From Peptococcaceae bacterium 1109 (GTDB lineage: Bacteria > Bacillota > Limnochordia > Darwinibacteriales > Darwinibacteriaceae), in the NCBI GenBank assembly GCA_001028815.1, contig LDJB01000002.1, forward strand, positions 434,001-498,000: 64,000 nt of DNA. The letters run 5' to 3'. This document shows positions 17,223-25,284 of the stretch, piece after piece (the stretch's first letter is position 1; each line of letters opens with the position of its first letter). The translations under genes were made by a program, and so were the position numbers. The notes beneath the pieces were generated by a model, which saw only the letters and a program-made list of their open reading frames with translations, was not told where the DNA came from and did no database searches.

Positions 17223-17459
17223 TTAATCCTTTTGTCGTTGTTGGAACTCGTACTCGTCCCGAATCTCTTCCCGCTTCCCCGCAATGGCCTCTTCCCGTCG
17301 GCGGTTCTTGGCGATGATCCGCTCCCGCTGTTCCGGGGGAAGATCAGGGTTCCGGAGAGTCTCGTGAGCTTCCTCCAGATTCTCAATGGTGTTTACCACT
17401 TGCTCTTGGAGGCGGTCAACATTGTCGCTCCGGTCGTCCGGCTTAGGACGTTTGCGCAC
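17223..17459 (-). CDS. tlp: Small acid-soluble spore protein Tlp
   Basis: The 78-residue protein reads RKRPKPDDRSDNVDRLQEQ, then NTIENLEEAHETL and ERIIAKNRRREEAIAG, the pattern of Bacillus Tlp (PNPDDRSDNVEKLQ, NTIENIEEAE, KNARREQSIEAFRNEI). Tlp is made in the forespore and stored in spores. It is the clearest sign in the window that the organism sporulates. GTG 17459 is chosen because GGTGGAG lies 5 nt upstream. A single-gene unit with its own terminator, it has a sequence resembling a sigma-G/F promoter upstream. Confidence 0.85.
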   Translation of the reverse strand: MRKRPKPDDRSDNVDRLQEQVVNTIENLEEAHETLRNPDLPPEQRERIIAKNRRREEAIAGKREEIRDEYEFQQRQKD

Positions 17460-17491
17460 AGCTTCTCCACCTTTCTGCAAGATGTCCTGCT

Positions 17492-17520
17492 TAGTGTGCG
17501 CACCTCAAAGGCAGGCATGC
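17492..17520 (-). promoter_or_regulatory. Candidate forespore (sigma-G/F-like) promoter for tlp
   Basis: On the minus strand GCATG (17520-17516) is followed 17 bp later by CACACTA (17498-17492). This is close to the Bacillus sigma-G consensus GHATR-N17/18-CATNMTA, with one mismatch in the -10. No sigma-A-like pair stands out at the same distance. Confidence 0.4.
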
Positions 17521-17603
17521 CGGATTTTACCTTCCGCTTCCTGCAAGTCTCACCAGGAAAAGCCGGACGATCCATCGAACTTCCATTCGAGGGAGATGAT
17601 AGC

Positions 17604-19217
17604 TTGAAAAGAAGAAGTTTGCTTATTACCGCTCTCTGTGCAGTCGTAGTTTTATTCACAGTAGCCAACCTGGCACTAGCCGCAGCCCCGCCCAAGGTGG
17701 GGCTTGTGTTGGGAGGAGGCGCGGCCCGAGGCTTTAGCCACATTGGACTGATTAAAGCCTTAGAAGAGCAGGGCATACCCATTGACATCCTTGTGGGGAC
17801 GAGCATGGGAAGTATTGTGGCCAGCCTCTACGCTGCAGGGTACTCAGTGGAAAACATGGAGATGCTCATCGCCAGCCTGGATCTAAGCCAACTGGTGCAG
17901 ATCCTTATACCTCCCCAGGGTGGCATAGTGGACACCACGAGGTTTGAGCGCTACTTAGATGTCCTACTCCACGGGCAGAGCATCAGCGAACTAGGCATCC
18001 CCTTCTACCCAGTGATTACCGAACTGCTCACAGGAGAAGAGGTTGCTTTAGGGCAAGGCTCCGCTGCCACAGGAGTGAGGGCCAGCATGTCCATTCCTGG
18101 GCTTTTCCCGCCAGTAGAAATCCAGGGGAAGTACTACGTGGATGGGGGCATGAAAAACGCTGTCCCCGCGAATGTAGCTGAGGACAAGGGAGCGGATGTG
18201 ATCATTGCGGTGGATGTGAAGAAGGAACTCCCCGAAGTGGATTTCAACAACATCCTGAATAACGTCCAGCTTACCATGTGGTTTATGATCGATGGCTACG
18301 TCCAGCTCAACACGGAAGGGGCCGATGTTATCATTGTCCCAGAAGTGAAGTTTGACTCCTACATGGATTTCCAGCGGGCAGATTACTTTATTGAGCAGGG
18401 ATATGCTTCCGGTTTGGCCTATATGGAGGAGATCAAGAGGGCTATCCTGGCGGAAGACCCAGATTTTCAGTTTGTCCCCTACGAGCAAGAAGGATTTTCT
18501 GACGAGGAAATGCTGAAAATCATCACCGCGGCAAAACAGGCGGCAGCACAGGTTAAACCTAGGTTCTCCATTAAGCCCGGGCTGGAACTGGAGAGCCCGT
18601 ATGGAATAGGTTTGGAAGTTAGCGGTGGGCCCTTGGGGTGGCTGAGCGCAGGCTACCGCTACTGGCTGGGAGATAGGGGCCACGAGGGCTATGTGGGCCT
18701 AACCCAACCTGGGGTAGGCAAAATCAGCCTGGGGCTGCGCACAAGCTCCACATGGGATGGGATTGGCTATCGCCTGCAGGCGGAGAGTGTTCCCTTCTGG
18801 GGAAGCACAACTCTGAAGGCTTCCTACCAGACCAAGGGGGAAGACTGGTGGAAGGTGAGCCTACACAATCCCAAGCTGCTGGCTAGCACATCCCTGGCCT
18901 TAGGATTAGATGTGGGGGCGGGTCAACGGCGCCTTCCGGCGCAGGAGTCGTTTGTTCAGGTGGCGCCTCTTGCGCGGATCTACCCCACCAGTGGCTTCAC
19001 TCCCGTGGCAGAAGCAGCCTTAGTCCGGCCGTACTTTTTCGCTGGAGTAGACATCGAGCATACCTTGGGTGCGGACACAGCCTTTGATGTACATGGGGGA
19101 ATCGGAAGCGAAGTGCGCCTTTTTGGCCTCTATCCCATTGATGTACAGGCTGGGCTTAAGCGGGCCCATACCCAAGAGCTAGAGTTTAGGTTTGCAGTGA
19201 TTGGAGGACGCTTCTAA
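17604..19217 (+). CDS. Secreted patatin-like phospholipase with barrel-like C-terminal domain
   Basis: The 537-residue protein has a signal peptide (to about ANLALAAA) and a patatin domain. Visible are the oxyanion-hole motif LGGGAARGFSHIG (37-47), the nucleophile GTS67MG and the catalytic Asp180 in VDGG. The last ~220 residues switch to alternating hydrophobic/polar strands rich in Gly, Tyr and Trp (LSAGYRYWLGD, YVGLTQPG, ELEFRFAVIGGRF) and end in Phe, as outer-membrane barrels do. Type Vd secretion proteins (PlpD) join a patatin to a POTRA and a barrel; I see no clear POTRA here. TTG 17604 follows GAGGGAG by 8 nt. Its TAA overlaps the ATG of the next gene (TAATG). Confidence 0.85.
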   Translation: MKRRSLLITALCAVVVLFTVANLALAAAPPKVGLVLGGGAARGFSHIGLIKALEEQGIPIDILVGTSMGSIVASLYAAGYSVENMEMLIASLDLSQLVQILIPPQGGIVDTTRFERYLDVLLHGQSISELGIPFYPVITELLTGEEVALGQGSAATGVRASMSIPGLFPPVEIQGKYYVDGGMKNAVPANVAEDKGADVIIAVDVKKELPEVDFNNILNNVQLTMWFMIDGYVQLNTEGADVIIVPEVKFDSYMDFQRADYFIEQGYASGLAYMEEIKRAILAEDPDFQFVPYEQEGFSDEEMLKIITAAKQAAAQVKPRFSIKPGLELESPYGIGLEVSGGPLGWLSAGYRYWLGDRGHEGYVGLTQPGVGKISLGLRTSSTWDGIGYRLQAESVPFWGSTTLKASYQTKGEDWWKVSLHNPKLLASTSLALGLDVGAGQRRLPAQESFVQVAPLARIYPTSGFTPVAEAALVRPYFFAGVDIEHTLGADTAFDVHGGIGSEVRLFGLYPIDVQAGLKRAHTQELEFRFAVIGGRF

Positions 19218-20281
19218 TGAGCTATCGCCGAGTTGTCATGCTCCTTGCGTTGGTGGTGGTGCTGGCTGTGCCAGTGCGTGCGGAAGGACACTCAGTGATG
19301 ATCTGGTACCTGCCCCATCCAGACGATGAAACCATCGGCATGGCCGATGCCATCCACCAATCGGTCTTGGCATGCAACACCAACTACTTCATCTTTTTTA
19401 CTAAGGGAGAAAACTCACTAGCTCGCCATGGGCTGAAGGGGCCCGATGGCACATCGTACCAGCTCAGCCCTGGGGAGTTTGGACAAGCGAGAGTCAATGA
19501 AACCTTAGCCGCTCTACAGGTCCTGGGGGTCGGGCCAGAAAACGTAATCTTTTTCGACTATCCCGACGGGGCCATTCCCCAGGAGGCGGTGGAGAGAACG
19601 ATTGAGTTCTTTGCCACCCTTTACCCAGGCGCGGTGCATAATACAGTGAGTATTTACGATGACCATGAAGATCACCAGACCCTGGCCCGGGCCCTTGCAT
19701 CAGCAACTAACCGGTTTGAGCCGGAGCTAAACACACGGTATTACAGTGTATATATCTACCGCAATCCCACTCTACTCGATTCTGATGTGGTGGAAAAGCA
19801 CCCCGTTGCGAACCCCTCTGCGAAGTCTGATGCCCTCGCCCAGTTCACCCACTGGGATCCGGCAGCTGGGCGGTATGCCATCGCAGGATTCTCCACGCCC
19901 GATCTAGTGGCTGCGGCCGCTGCAAGCCCCTACGAGTATGTCCAATCCGCCTCAGGGGCTGCCAAGCACTGGCCTCGTCCCAAACCCTTTCTGAAGCTGT
20001 CCAACCTTGGACTGGAGCTGGGGCTGCCCATCCAGGATAGAGTAAGCATTGCCGGGATGTTCGATTTCACCAAGGCTTCCCTGGGCAGTGAAGTCGCTCT
20101 GAGGCTCCAAGATGATATACCCCTGATCCAACTTGTGGCCAGCCTTGGATACCACTTTGGGGAAGGCAAGCCGTACTTAGGTTTCTCCGCTGAGTTTGGC
20201 CGCCATTACTTTGTCACTGTCCGGCATATATGGAAGGCCGACACCCAACTGGGCATCGGCCTGAAGGCAAACACATTTTAG
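19217..20281 (+). CDS. Secreted PIG-L family deacetylase with barrel-like C-terminal region
   Basis: The 354-residue protein begins with a signal peptide (LLALVVVLAVPVRA). It then has the metal-binding PHPDDE motif (residues 33-38) and the second zinc site in SIYDDHEDHQTLARAL. PIG-L/LmbE enzymes remove N-acetyl groups from sugars, classically GlcNAc attached to a lipid or thiol. The C-terminal ~100 residues (LSNLGLELGLPI ... LGYHFGEGKPYLGFSAEFGRHYF ... GIGLKANTF) look like amphipathic beta-strands ending in Phe. Its start overlaps the patatin gene by 1 nt, so the two exported lipid/glycan hydrolases are made together. It converges on the barrel gene with one intervening base. Confidence 0.85.
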   Translation: MSYRRVVMLLALVVVLAVPVRAEGHSVMIWYLPHPDDETIGMADAIHQSVLACNTNYFIFFTKGENSLARHGLKGPDGTSYQLSPGEFGQARVNETLAALQVLGVGPENVIFFDYPDGAIPQEAVERTIEFFATLYPGAVHNTVSIYDDHEDHQTLARALASATNRFEPELNTRYYSVYIYRNPTLLDSDVVEKHPVANPSAKSDALAQFTHWDPAAGRYAIAGFSTPDLVAAAAASPYEYVQSASGAAKHWPRPKPFLKLSNLGLELGLPIQDRVSIAGMFDFTKASLGSEVALRLQDDIPLIQLVASLGYHFGEGKPYLGFSAEFGRHYFVTVRHIWKADTQLGIGLKANTF

Positions 20282-20282
20282 G

Positions 20283-21545
20283 CTAGAAGCGATATCCAAC
20301 TGAGAGGCGGACTTGATCTGGGACAAGGTCAAGTTCGCCTTCTCCATCGCCAAGGTTCTTAAGAAGTGTACCCTTGAGCTCCACCCCTTGGGGCAGCCGG
20401 TAGGTGAACCCAGGCAAGAGGAGTGCGCTGCCATCTTCCATGCTGTAGAGGGCAGTAAGCTCAACGCTGTCTTCCAAGGTGAAGTTATACGACAGGCGGC
20501 CCATGAGGTAGTGGGCTGGCTCTGGCTCGGCCCCCGGCTCCCCGGCCGGTTCCTGATAGGGGCTGAACAAACTACCGCTCCCTGCGTAAATATACTGCCC
20601 TTGGATAAGGAGGCCGCTGCCTACGGGCACCATGTACTCCAGTGCCACCGTCCCCTCCCAGGCTTTCTTGTTCTGAGAGAGCGGCGCAACCAAGGCCTCG
20701 CCCTCGCCCTGAGCGAAAGGCGCAGGCCCACCATATGCCACTTCTCCTTTGATCCCTAAATCACCCACAAAACCTGCCACTGCACCGCCCACATACCATT
20801 GACGGCGGTACTCCGCCTTGGGGATGGGCATGAGTATGTCAGATGTAGTCATTCCCATAGGGGCAACAAGTTGGATTCCGGGCAAAGGTTCAAAACCGCT
20901 GTACGCGCTCAGCTGAACGTCCCACCCTTTCAGGTTGGTTTCTACCCGGGCGCCCCATTCCATGTTGACTAGGGAACGCTCAGGGACTTCTGCTGACTCA
21001 ATCACCGCCAAGATCATGTTCCCACTAGGCTCTTTCAGGAGCGCCTCCCGCATCATGGGGCTCAGCTGCTGGGGGGAGAAGATGGGGAGAACTACGCCTG
21101 TGGCGGACCAGTTAGGGCTGTAGTACGCAACTTGCACTCCTGTAACAGGTTCACCGGTGATGGAACCTTGCAGGAGGGCAGCTTCGCTCAGCCGCGCGAA
21201 GTAGTTGGTGGGGCCAAAGGCATCTATAGTGCCCCAACTGATAACCTTTCGCCCTATAGTCAGATCCACGTCCCCAAGGTAAGCCGCACCATAGGCTTCC
21301 CCCAGTGCGAGGTTGTTTGCCTCACTCACTGGATCAAACGTCCCCTTTAGTTCCAGGTACAGCTTCCCTTTCCCTTGGAGGTCATCGCTGAAAGCCACTT
21401 TAGCCTGGAGAGGCATAGCAGCAATCCCCTCCTCAAGCTCGTACACAACACTAGCCGTCAGTTCACCCCCCACCGAAGTTGCCCATGCTGTGGCACTCCA
21501 CACCAATACCACGACTAAAGCTAGCGCGCTTAGCCCTCTACGCAT
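20283..21545 (-). CDS. Predicted outer-membrane beta-barrel protein (DUF1302-like)
   Basis: The 420-residue protein has a clean signal peptide (LSALALVVVLVWSATAWA). The rest is long alternating strands with Gly/aromatic girdles: GKLYLELKGTFDP, AYLGDVDLTIGRKVISWGTIDAFGPTN, GWDVQLSAYSGF. It ends VRLSVGYRF, the C-terminal Phe signature recognised by the BAM machinery. The RKVISWG...D.FGPTN stretch recalls DUF1302-type barrels, which in Proteobacteria sit next to RND/MMPL exporters and LolA-like proteins, exactly as here. ATG 21545 follows AAGGAGGG. It is the third gene of the TetR-RND-barrel operon. A barrel in a spore-former implies a diderm envelope. Confidence 0.8.
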   Translation of the reverse strand: MRRGLSALALVVVLVWSATAWATSVGGELTASVVYELEEGIAAMPLQAKVAFSDDLQGKGKLYLELKGTFDPVSEANNLALGEAYGAAYLGDVDLTIGRKVISWGTIDAFGPTNYFARLSEAALLQGSITGEPVTGVQVAYYSPNWSATGVVLPIFSPQQLSPMMREALLKEPSGNMILAVIESAEVPERSLVNMEWGARVETNLKGWDVQLSAYSGFEPLPGIQLVAPMGMTTSDILMPIPKAEYRRQWYVGGAVAGFVGDLGIKGEVAYGGPAPFAQGEGEALVAPLSQNKKAWEGTVALEYMVPVGSGLLIQGQYIYAGSGSLFSPYQEPAGEPGAEPEPAHYLMGRLSYNFTLEDSVELTALYSMEDGSALLLPGFTYRLPQGVELKGTLLKNLGDGEGELDLVPDQVRLSVGYRF

Positions 21546-21566
21546 GATTCTCGCCCTCCTTAAGTG

Positions 21567-22337
21567 TTAGCGCCTGAGATAACGCAAGGAGAAAATGTCC
21601 TCGGCCACGCCCTCTGAACTGATCTCCGACAGCTTTATGATGGTGCGGGTTTTTGCCAACTCGTCCCGCATCTCCAAGTAGTGAGGGATCATCTCACCCT
21701 CCACTTCGCGGAAATCCCCCAGTTGCAGCGTCTTGGACGGCTCAGCCGTTCCGTGCCCGAAGAGTTCCAACCTCATAGGGAGCATGCCCTCATGCCTTAC
21801 CCACATTTTTACCCGCTCATAGGGAGCATCTGCGCCGGGCTCTAAGTCCAGGACGTACACCCCGTACCCATCCACAGTTTCATCAGGGAGGCGCGCTGCT
21901 GAATACTGCTCCTCGTAATCAAAATCCCCCGCGATTTCCTCATAGGTAAAGTCCGTTCCCATGAACTTATCGCCGGTCATGTTCGCGGCAATCCGCCTTT
22001 CCCGGCCTAGGGCAGGCATATACAGCCACATCTGGCTGGGGCCATCCCCTTCCTTAATTGACAAGAACTTCGTGCCCCGCACGTCCGCAGGGGCGAGGTA
22101 CTCTAGCAGCTGCTTCTCCCCAGTCTCATCCTGCATGCGGTAAATCCGCAGAGTATAGCTTCTTTGGGCCCCGTTAGGATTCTCTGTGATCATCTCCAGC
22201 TCTGCGGTTCCTGAACCTGCCAGGAGATTCCCCAGCTCGATCTGGCTGAGAATATCATCTCCAGAGAGGTCCACAGCCCAGGCAGCGCTAGATATGCCAA
22301 GCACAAGAGCTACAAACAATACTGCCATCCTTCTCAT
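21567..22337 (-). other. Internal start: possible separately translated LolA-like secreted protein
   Basis: ATG 22337 inside the RND frame is preceded by GGAAAGGGG (22353-22345) with 7-nt spacing. It opens a 256-residue product that begins with its own cleavable-looking signal peptide ending SSAAWA. The normal genomic arrangement elsewhere is two separate genes, so the fusion may result from loss of one stop codon, with separate translation kept. Confidence 0.5.
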
Positions 22338-24623
22338 TCTTCTACCCCTTTCCAGCTTACGATTTTCATAGAAACGCAGGAGCACCGGGATAATTGCCAA
22401 AGTGGCGAGGCTGCTGATCACCATGGTCAAAGCCATTAAGTAACCAAAGATGGCAATGGCCTGGAAGTACCTGGAGAAAGCGAGTACCAAAAAGCCTACG
22501 ATTAATGCCGCTGAGTTGAAAAAGATTGCGCGCCCGGAGGTGGTTCCAGCGGCCAGGACGGCCTGGTCAAAGCTTTTGCCCGCTTCCCGCTCCAAGCGGT
22601 AGCGGCTTACATAGTGAATGGCATAGTCGATACCCAGGCCAATGGCGAGGCTGGCAATGATTGAGGTAACCGCATCCAGGGGAACGCCCACGAAACCCAT
22701 GGCGCCAAAGTTCACTACCACGGTGAAGAGCAGAGGCACTAGGCACAGGAGCCCCAAGGCAGCTGATCCCATGAGGAGTACCACGATTAACCCTACCCCT
22801 ACAGATGATGTAACCAAACTGGAAATCTGGGTCTGCACATAGCGATCCATGAGCCGCATCATCACCTTGGGCGTCCCAGTCACCGTTACGGTAAGGCTTG
22901 GGTCACCGCCAAATTCGGCCTCCACGTAATCTTCCACTGCCCGGATCACCGCTGCGAGTTCCCCCGCATCTAAGGTTTTCATTTGGGCATTGATCAGGGC
23001 CTGTTGGTAGTCATAGCTCACCATAGAATCTAGGCCTGAGCCCCCCTGCATGGTAAAAAGCAGGAGCTGCTGAGCCACGGCCTCTCGGCTCTCAGGTATG
23101 GTATAGAAGGACGGATCACCGTCCCACAAGGCCTGGTTCAGGAGTTTCAGCACATCCACGATGGAAGTAGGGTGATTGATGGTGGAGAAGGAGTTGAGGT
23201 ACTCTTGAGTCTTGGCTATTCTGCCCAGGACCTCTGGATCTTTGATCCCGTCAGGCTCGCCTGTATCGAAGACCACTGCCAGCTGCATGCTGCCTCCAAA
23301 GACCTCTTCTACCGTAGCCGTCGCTTGCCGAATGGGCGTACGCTCATCGAAGTAGTTTACAATGTTGCTCTCCAGCTGAATCCTGCTACCCCCCACGGCC
23401 ATCACCACAAGTAGGCCGGCTCCCACCGCCAGTACCAGGGTGCCGCGGCTGAGAGCCAGGCGTGCCACCCGCTGCAGCCCACGACCAAGCAGTGTCTTTG
23501 AGGCTCCTTCTTTCTCCCCCTTTACTGGCGGTGGGTTCACCAAGGAGAGCACTGCAGGAACAAGGGTGAGGGACAGCCCCATGGCAGCGGCTACTCCAAA
23601 GGCAGTAAAAATGCCAAACTCCCTAATGGGGCGGACGAAAGCCGTCACCAGCGAGGCAAAGCCTGCTGATGTGGTTAGGGCCGCCATCACCACCGGTGAG
23701 GTGATCTCTCTAAAGGTACGCTCTAGAGCCGCGCTCTTCTCCAAGCCCTGCCCCAACAGTTCTTGATACTTGTTGAGGATATGAATGCCTGAAGCGATCC
23801 CCAGCGTCATAAGAATCATGGGCAAGACCATAGAGATGATGGAAATGGGCACCTCAAAGAGGGCCATAAGTCCCAGGGTCCACACTAAGCTTATGGTGAC
23901 AGTCAACAGGGGTATGAACACGCCCAAGAACGAGCGAAATGTCCAGTACAGCACCGCGATGATCACGATAGCCACGAAGGGGACCAACCTAAATAGGTCT
24001 CGCTGCATCGCGTATTCTGTGTAATGGAAGATGTAGAGGTCCCCGACCACCGAAATCTCTTCGGGCCCTTCGTAGCGCTGGGCGATCCTCTCGATTTCCT
24101 CTACCACCGCCCGCTTCTCATCCTCACCCCACGGCTCAAACTTGACCAAAAGCATTGCGCCCCGCCCATCAGTAGTGATCAGGCGCCCCGCGTAGGGGGT
24201 GTGGGTGAAATCCGCTCGAAAAGCCTCGATCTCCTCAGGGGACTGGGGGACACCGTCGGCCACCGGGCGAATGTCTATCCCGAAGAAACCACTCTCGATC
24301 ATCTGAGCGCTCAAGGGGCTATCTACTTGGCTGACCCCAGGCAAGGCTTCAATCTCCTGTGCTAGCCTATGGATCTTCTGGAGGACTGCTGGGGTATAGA
24401 CATCTTCTGCCCGCAGCGCCACTGCAAACAGTTCTTGGGAACCGAATTCCTCAGTGACTTCCAGCAGTTCTGCCAGTACTGGATCATCATCGGGGATCAT
24501 GGACGTGATACTGGCATCAAACTGCAGCCTAGGAATAAGAGATGCCGTAATCAGAGTTAAGACTGCGGCCAGGGCTACATAGAGCCACGGCCACCGCAGG
24601 ACAGACTTTCTCAGCCAAGTCAT
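21567..24623 (-). CDS. RND/MMPL-family exporter in frame with a LolA-like lipoprotein carrier domain
   Basis: One 1018-residue frame. Residues ~1-760 form a complete RND/MMPL transporter with two sets of membrane helices around two extracytoplasmic loops; GIASGIHILNKYQELL and GLGIDYAIHYVSRYRLERE are the helix-4-type motifs with the proton-relay Asp in the second. From residue 763 a signal-peptide-like segment (MRRMAVLFVALVLGISSAAWA) leads into a 230-residue LolA/COG2834-type beta-sheet domain (YLAPADVRGTKFLSI, WLYMPALGRERRIA, GTDFTYEEI). An internal ATG at 22337 has GGAAAGGGG 7 nt upstream, so the second part can also be made alone. Such sets are thought to move lipids or lipoproteins between membranes. 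ATG 24623 follows AGAGAGG. The substrate is unknown. Confidence 0.85.
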   Translation of the reverse strand: MTWLRKSVLRWPWLYVALAAVLTLITASLIPRLQFDASITSMIPDDDPVLAELLEVTEEFGSQELFAVALRAEDVYTPAVLQKIHRLAQEIEALPGVSQVDSPLSAQMIESGFFGIDIRPVADGVPQSPEEIEAFRADFTHTPYAGRLITTDGRGAMLLVKFEPWGEDEKRAVVEEIERIAQRYEGPEEISVVGDLYIFHYTEYAMQRDLFRLVPFVAIVIIAVLYWTFRSFLGVFIPLLTVTISLVWTLGLMALFEVPISIISMVLPMILMTLGIASGIHILNKYQELLGQGLEKSAALERTFREITSPVVMAALTTSAGFASLVTAFVRPIREFGIFTAFGVAAAMGLSLTLVPAVLSLVNPPPVKGEKEGASKTLLGRGLQRVARLALSRGTLVLAVGAGLLVVMAVGGSRIQLESNIVNYFDERTPIRQATATVEEVFGGSMQLAVVFDTGEPDGIKDPEVLGRIAKTQEYLNSFSTINHPTSIVDVLKLLNQALWDGDPSFYTIPESREAVAQQLLLFTMQGGSGLDSMVSYDYQQALINAQMKTLDAGELAAVIRAVEDYVEAEFGGDPSLTVTVTGTPKVMMRLMDRYVQTQISSLVTSSVGVGLIVVLLMGSAALGLLCLVPLLFTVVVNFGAMGFVGVPLDAVTSIIASLAIGLGIDYAIHYVSRYRLEREAGKSFDQAVLAAGTTSGRAIFFNSAALIVGFLVLAFSRYFQAIAIFGYLMALTMVISSLATLAIIPVLLRFYENRKLERGRRMRRMAVLFVALVLGISSAAWAVDLSGDDILSQIELGNLLAGSGTAELEMITENPNGAQRSYTLRIYRMQDETGEKQLLEYLAPADVRGTKFLSIKEGDGPSQMWLYMPALGRERRIAANMTGDKFMGTDFTYEEIAGDFDYEEQYSAARLPDETVDGYGVYVLDLEPGADAPYERVKMWVRHEGMLPMRLELFGHGTAEPSKTLQLGDFREVEGEMIPHYLEMRDELAKTRTIIKLSEISSEGVAEDIFSLRYLRR

Positions 24624-24641
24624 AGGTACCACCTCTCTGTA

Positions 24642-25193
24642 CTACCTGAAGAAACGGACAAGCATGTCAAGGGAATCGAGAATAGCAGGGTCTTCTGGTT
24701 CCAGGAGATACTGAATCGCGGTCCCTAAGACTACTCCAAACATCAAGCGGGACATGGGCGCGGCCTCCGCTGGGTCGGCAACCGCATGTTGAACCTCCTC
24801 CACGATTTGCCGCCTGATGCCGGCAAACACCTCTTGCATCTTTTCTCGAAACGTGTCGGAAAACAAAGCTAGGCCAGCGGAATCATAGATCACTCTAAAG
24901 ACCGCCGAATCCTTGATGAGGGCCTCTTTGAGCAGACTGATAAGACGTTCCCCTTTCTCCTCAGGGGACTGATACTCCGCGATAGTTGCCTGCATGAGGT
25001 GGTGATACTTGTGGGCTGCCTGGGCAATGACCGCGAGGAGCAGCCCTTCTTTGTTCTTGAAATGATAGCTTATCTGGCTCACTGCTACCCCTGCCTCTTG
25101 GGCAATCTGCCGGAGGCTGATGTTTCCGTAGCCTTCCCGGGAGATGCAGGTGTATGCTGCTGCCAAGATTTGCTCTTCCTGGGTGGTGTTCAT
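24642..25193 (-). CDS. TetR-family transcriptional regulator
   Basis: The 183-residue protein has an N-terminal TetR helix-turn-helix (EQILAAAYTCISREGYGNISLRQIAQEAGVAVSQISYHFKNKEGLL). The ~130-residue helical C-terminal ligand domain follows the usual layout. ATG 25193 lies 9 nt from AAAGGAG; ATG 25199 is too close. It is the first gene of the operon and only 18 bp before the RND-LolA gene, so it most likely represses its own operon and is released by a lipid- or drug-like effector; this is inference. Confidence 0.92.
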   Translation of the reverse strand: MNTTQEEQILAAAYTCISREGYGNISLRQIAQEAGVAVSQISYHFKNKEGLLLAVIAQAAHKYHHLMQATIAEYQSPEEKGERLISLLKEALIKDSAVFRVIYDSAGLALFSDTFREKMQEVFAGIRRQIVEEVQHAVADPAEAAPMSRLMFGVVLGTAIQYLLEPEDPAILDSLDMLVRFFR

Positions 25194-25216
25194 AGGCATT
25201 AACTCCTTTATCTCAA

Positions 25217-25233
25217 TCGGTCGTTCGTTCGAA
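25217..25233. promoter_or_regulatory. Candidate TetR operator
   Basis: CGGTCGTTCGTTCGAAT is an imperfect palindrome with a repeated GTTC/GAAC core, just downstream of the -10 and upstream of the tetR start. Position and composition fit, but the symmetry is weak. Confidence 0.35.
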
Positions 25234-25248
25234 TCTTTGCTTGCGTTA

Positions 25249-25277
25249 ATTATACCTTATGTGGTGCCCCACAGCAA
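25249..25277 (-). promoter_or_regulatory. Sigma-A promoter of the TetR-RND-barrel operon
   Basis: On the minus strand TTGCTG (25277-25272) and TATAAT (25254-25249) are separated by exactly 17 bp. Downstream, at about 25217-25232, lies a repeated CGTTCGTTCG-rich imperfect palindrome in the transcribed leader, a plausible TetR operator. Confidence 0.75.
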
Positions 25278-25284
25278 CAGAACT

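Noticed and set aside
17214-17603. 130-residue N-terminal extension of the patatin frame
   Set aside because: It has no RBS, is antisense to tlp, and the signal peptide and RBS both fit the TTG at 17604.
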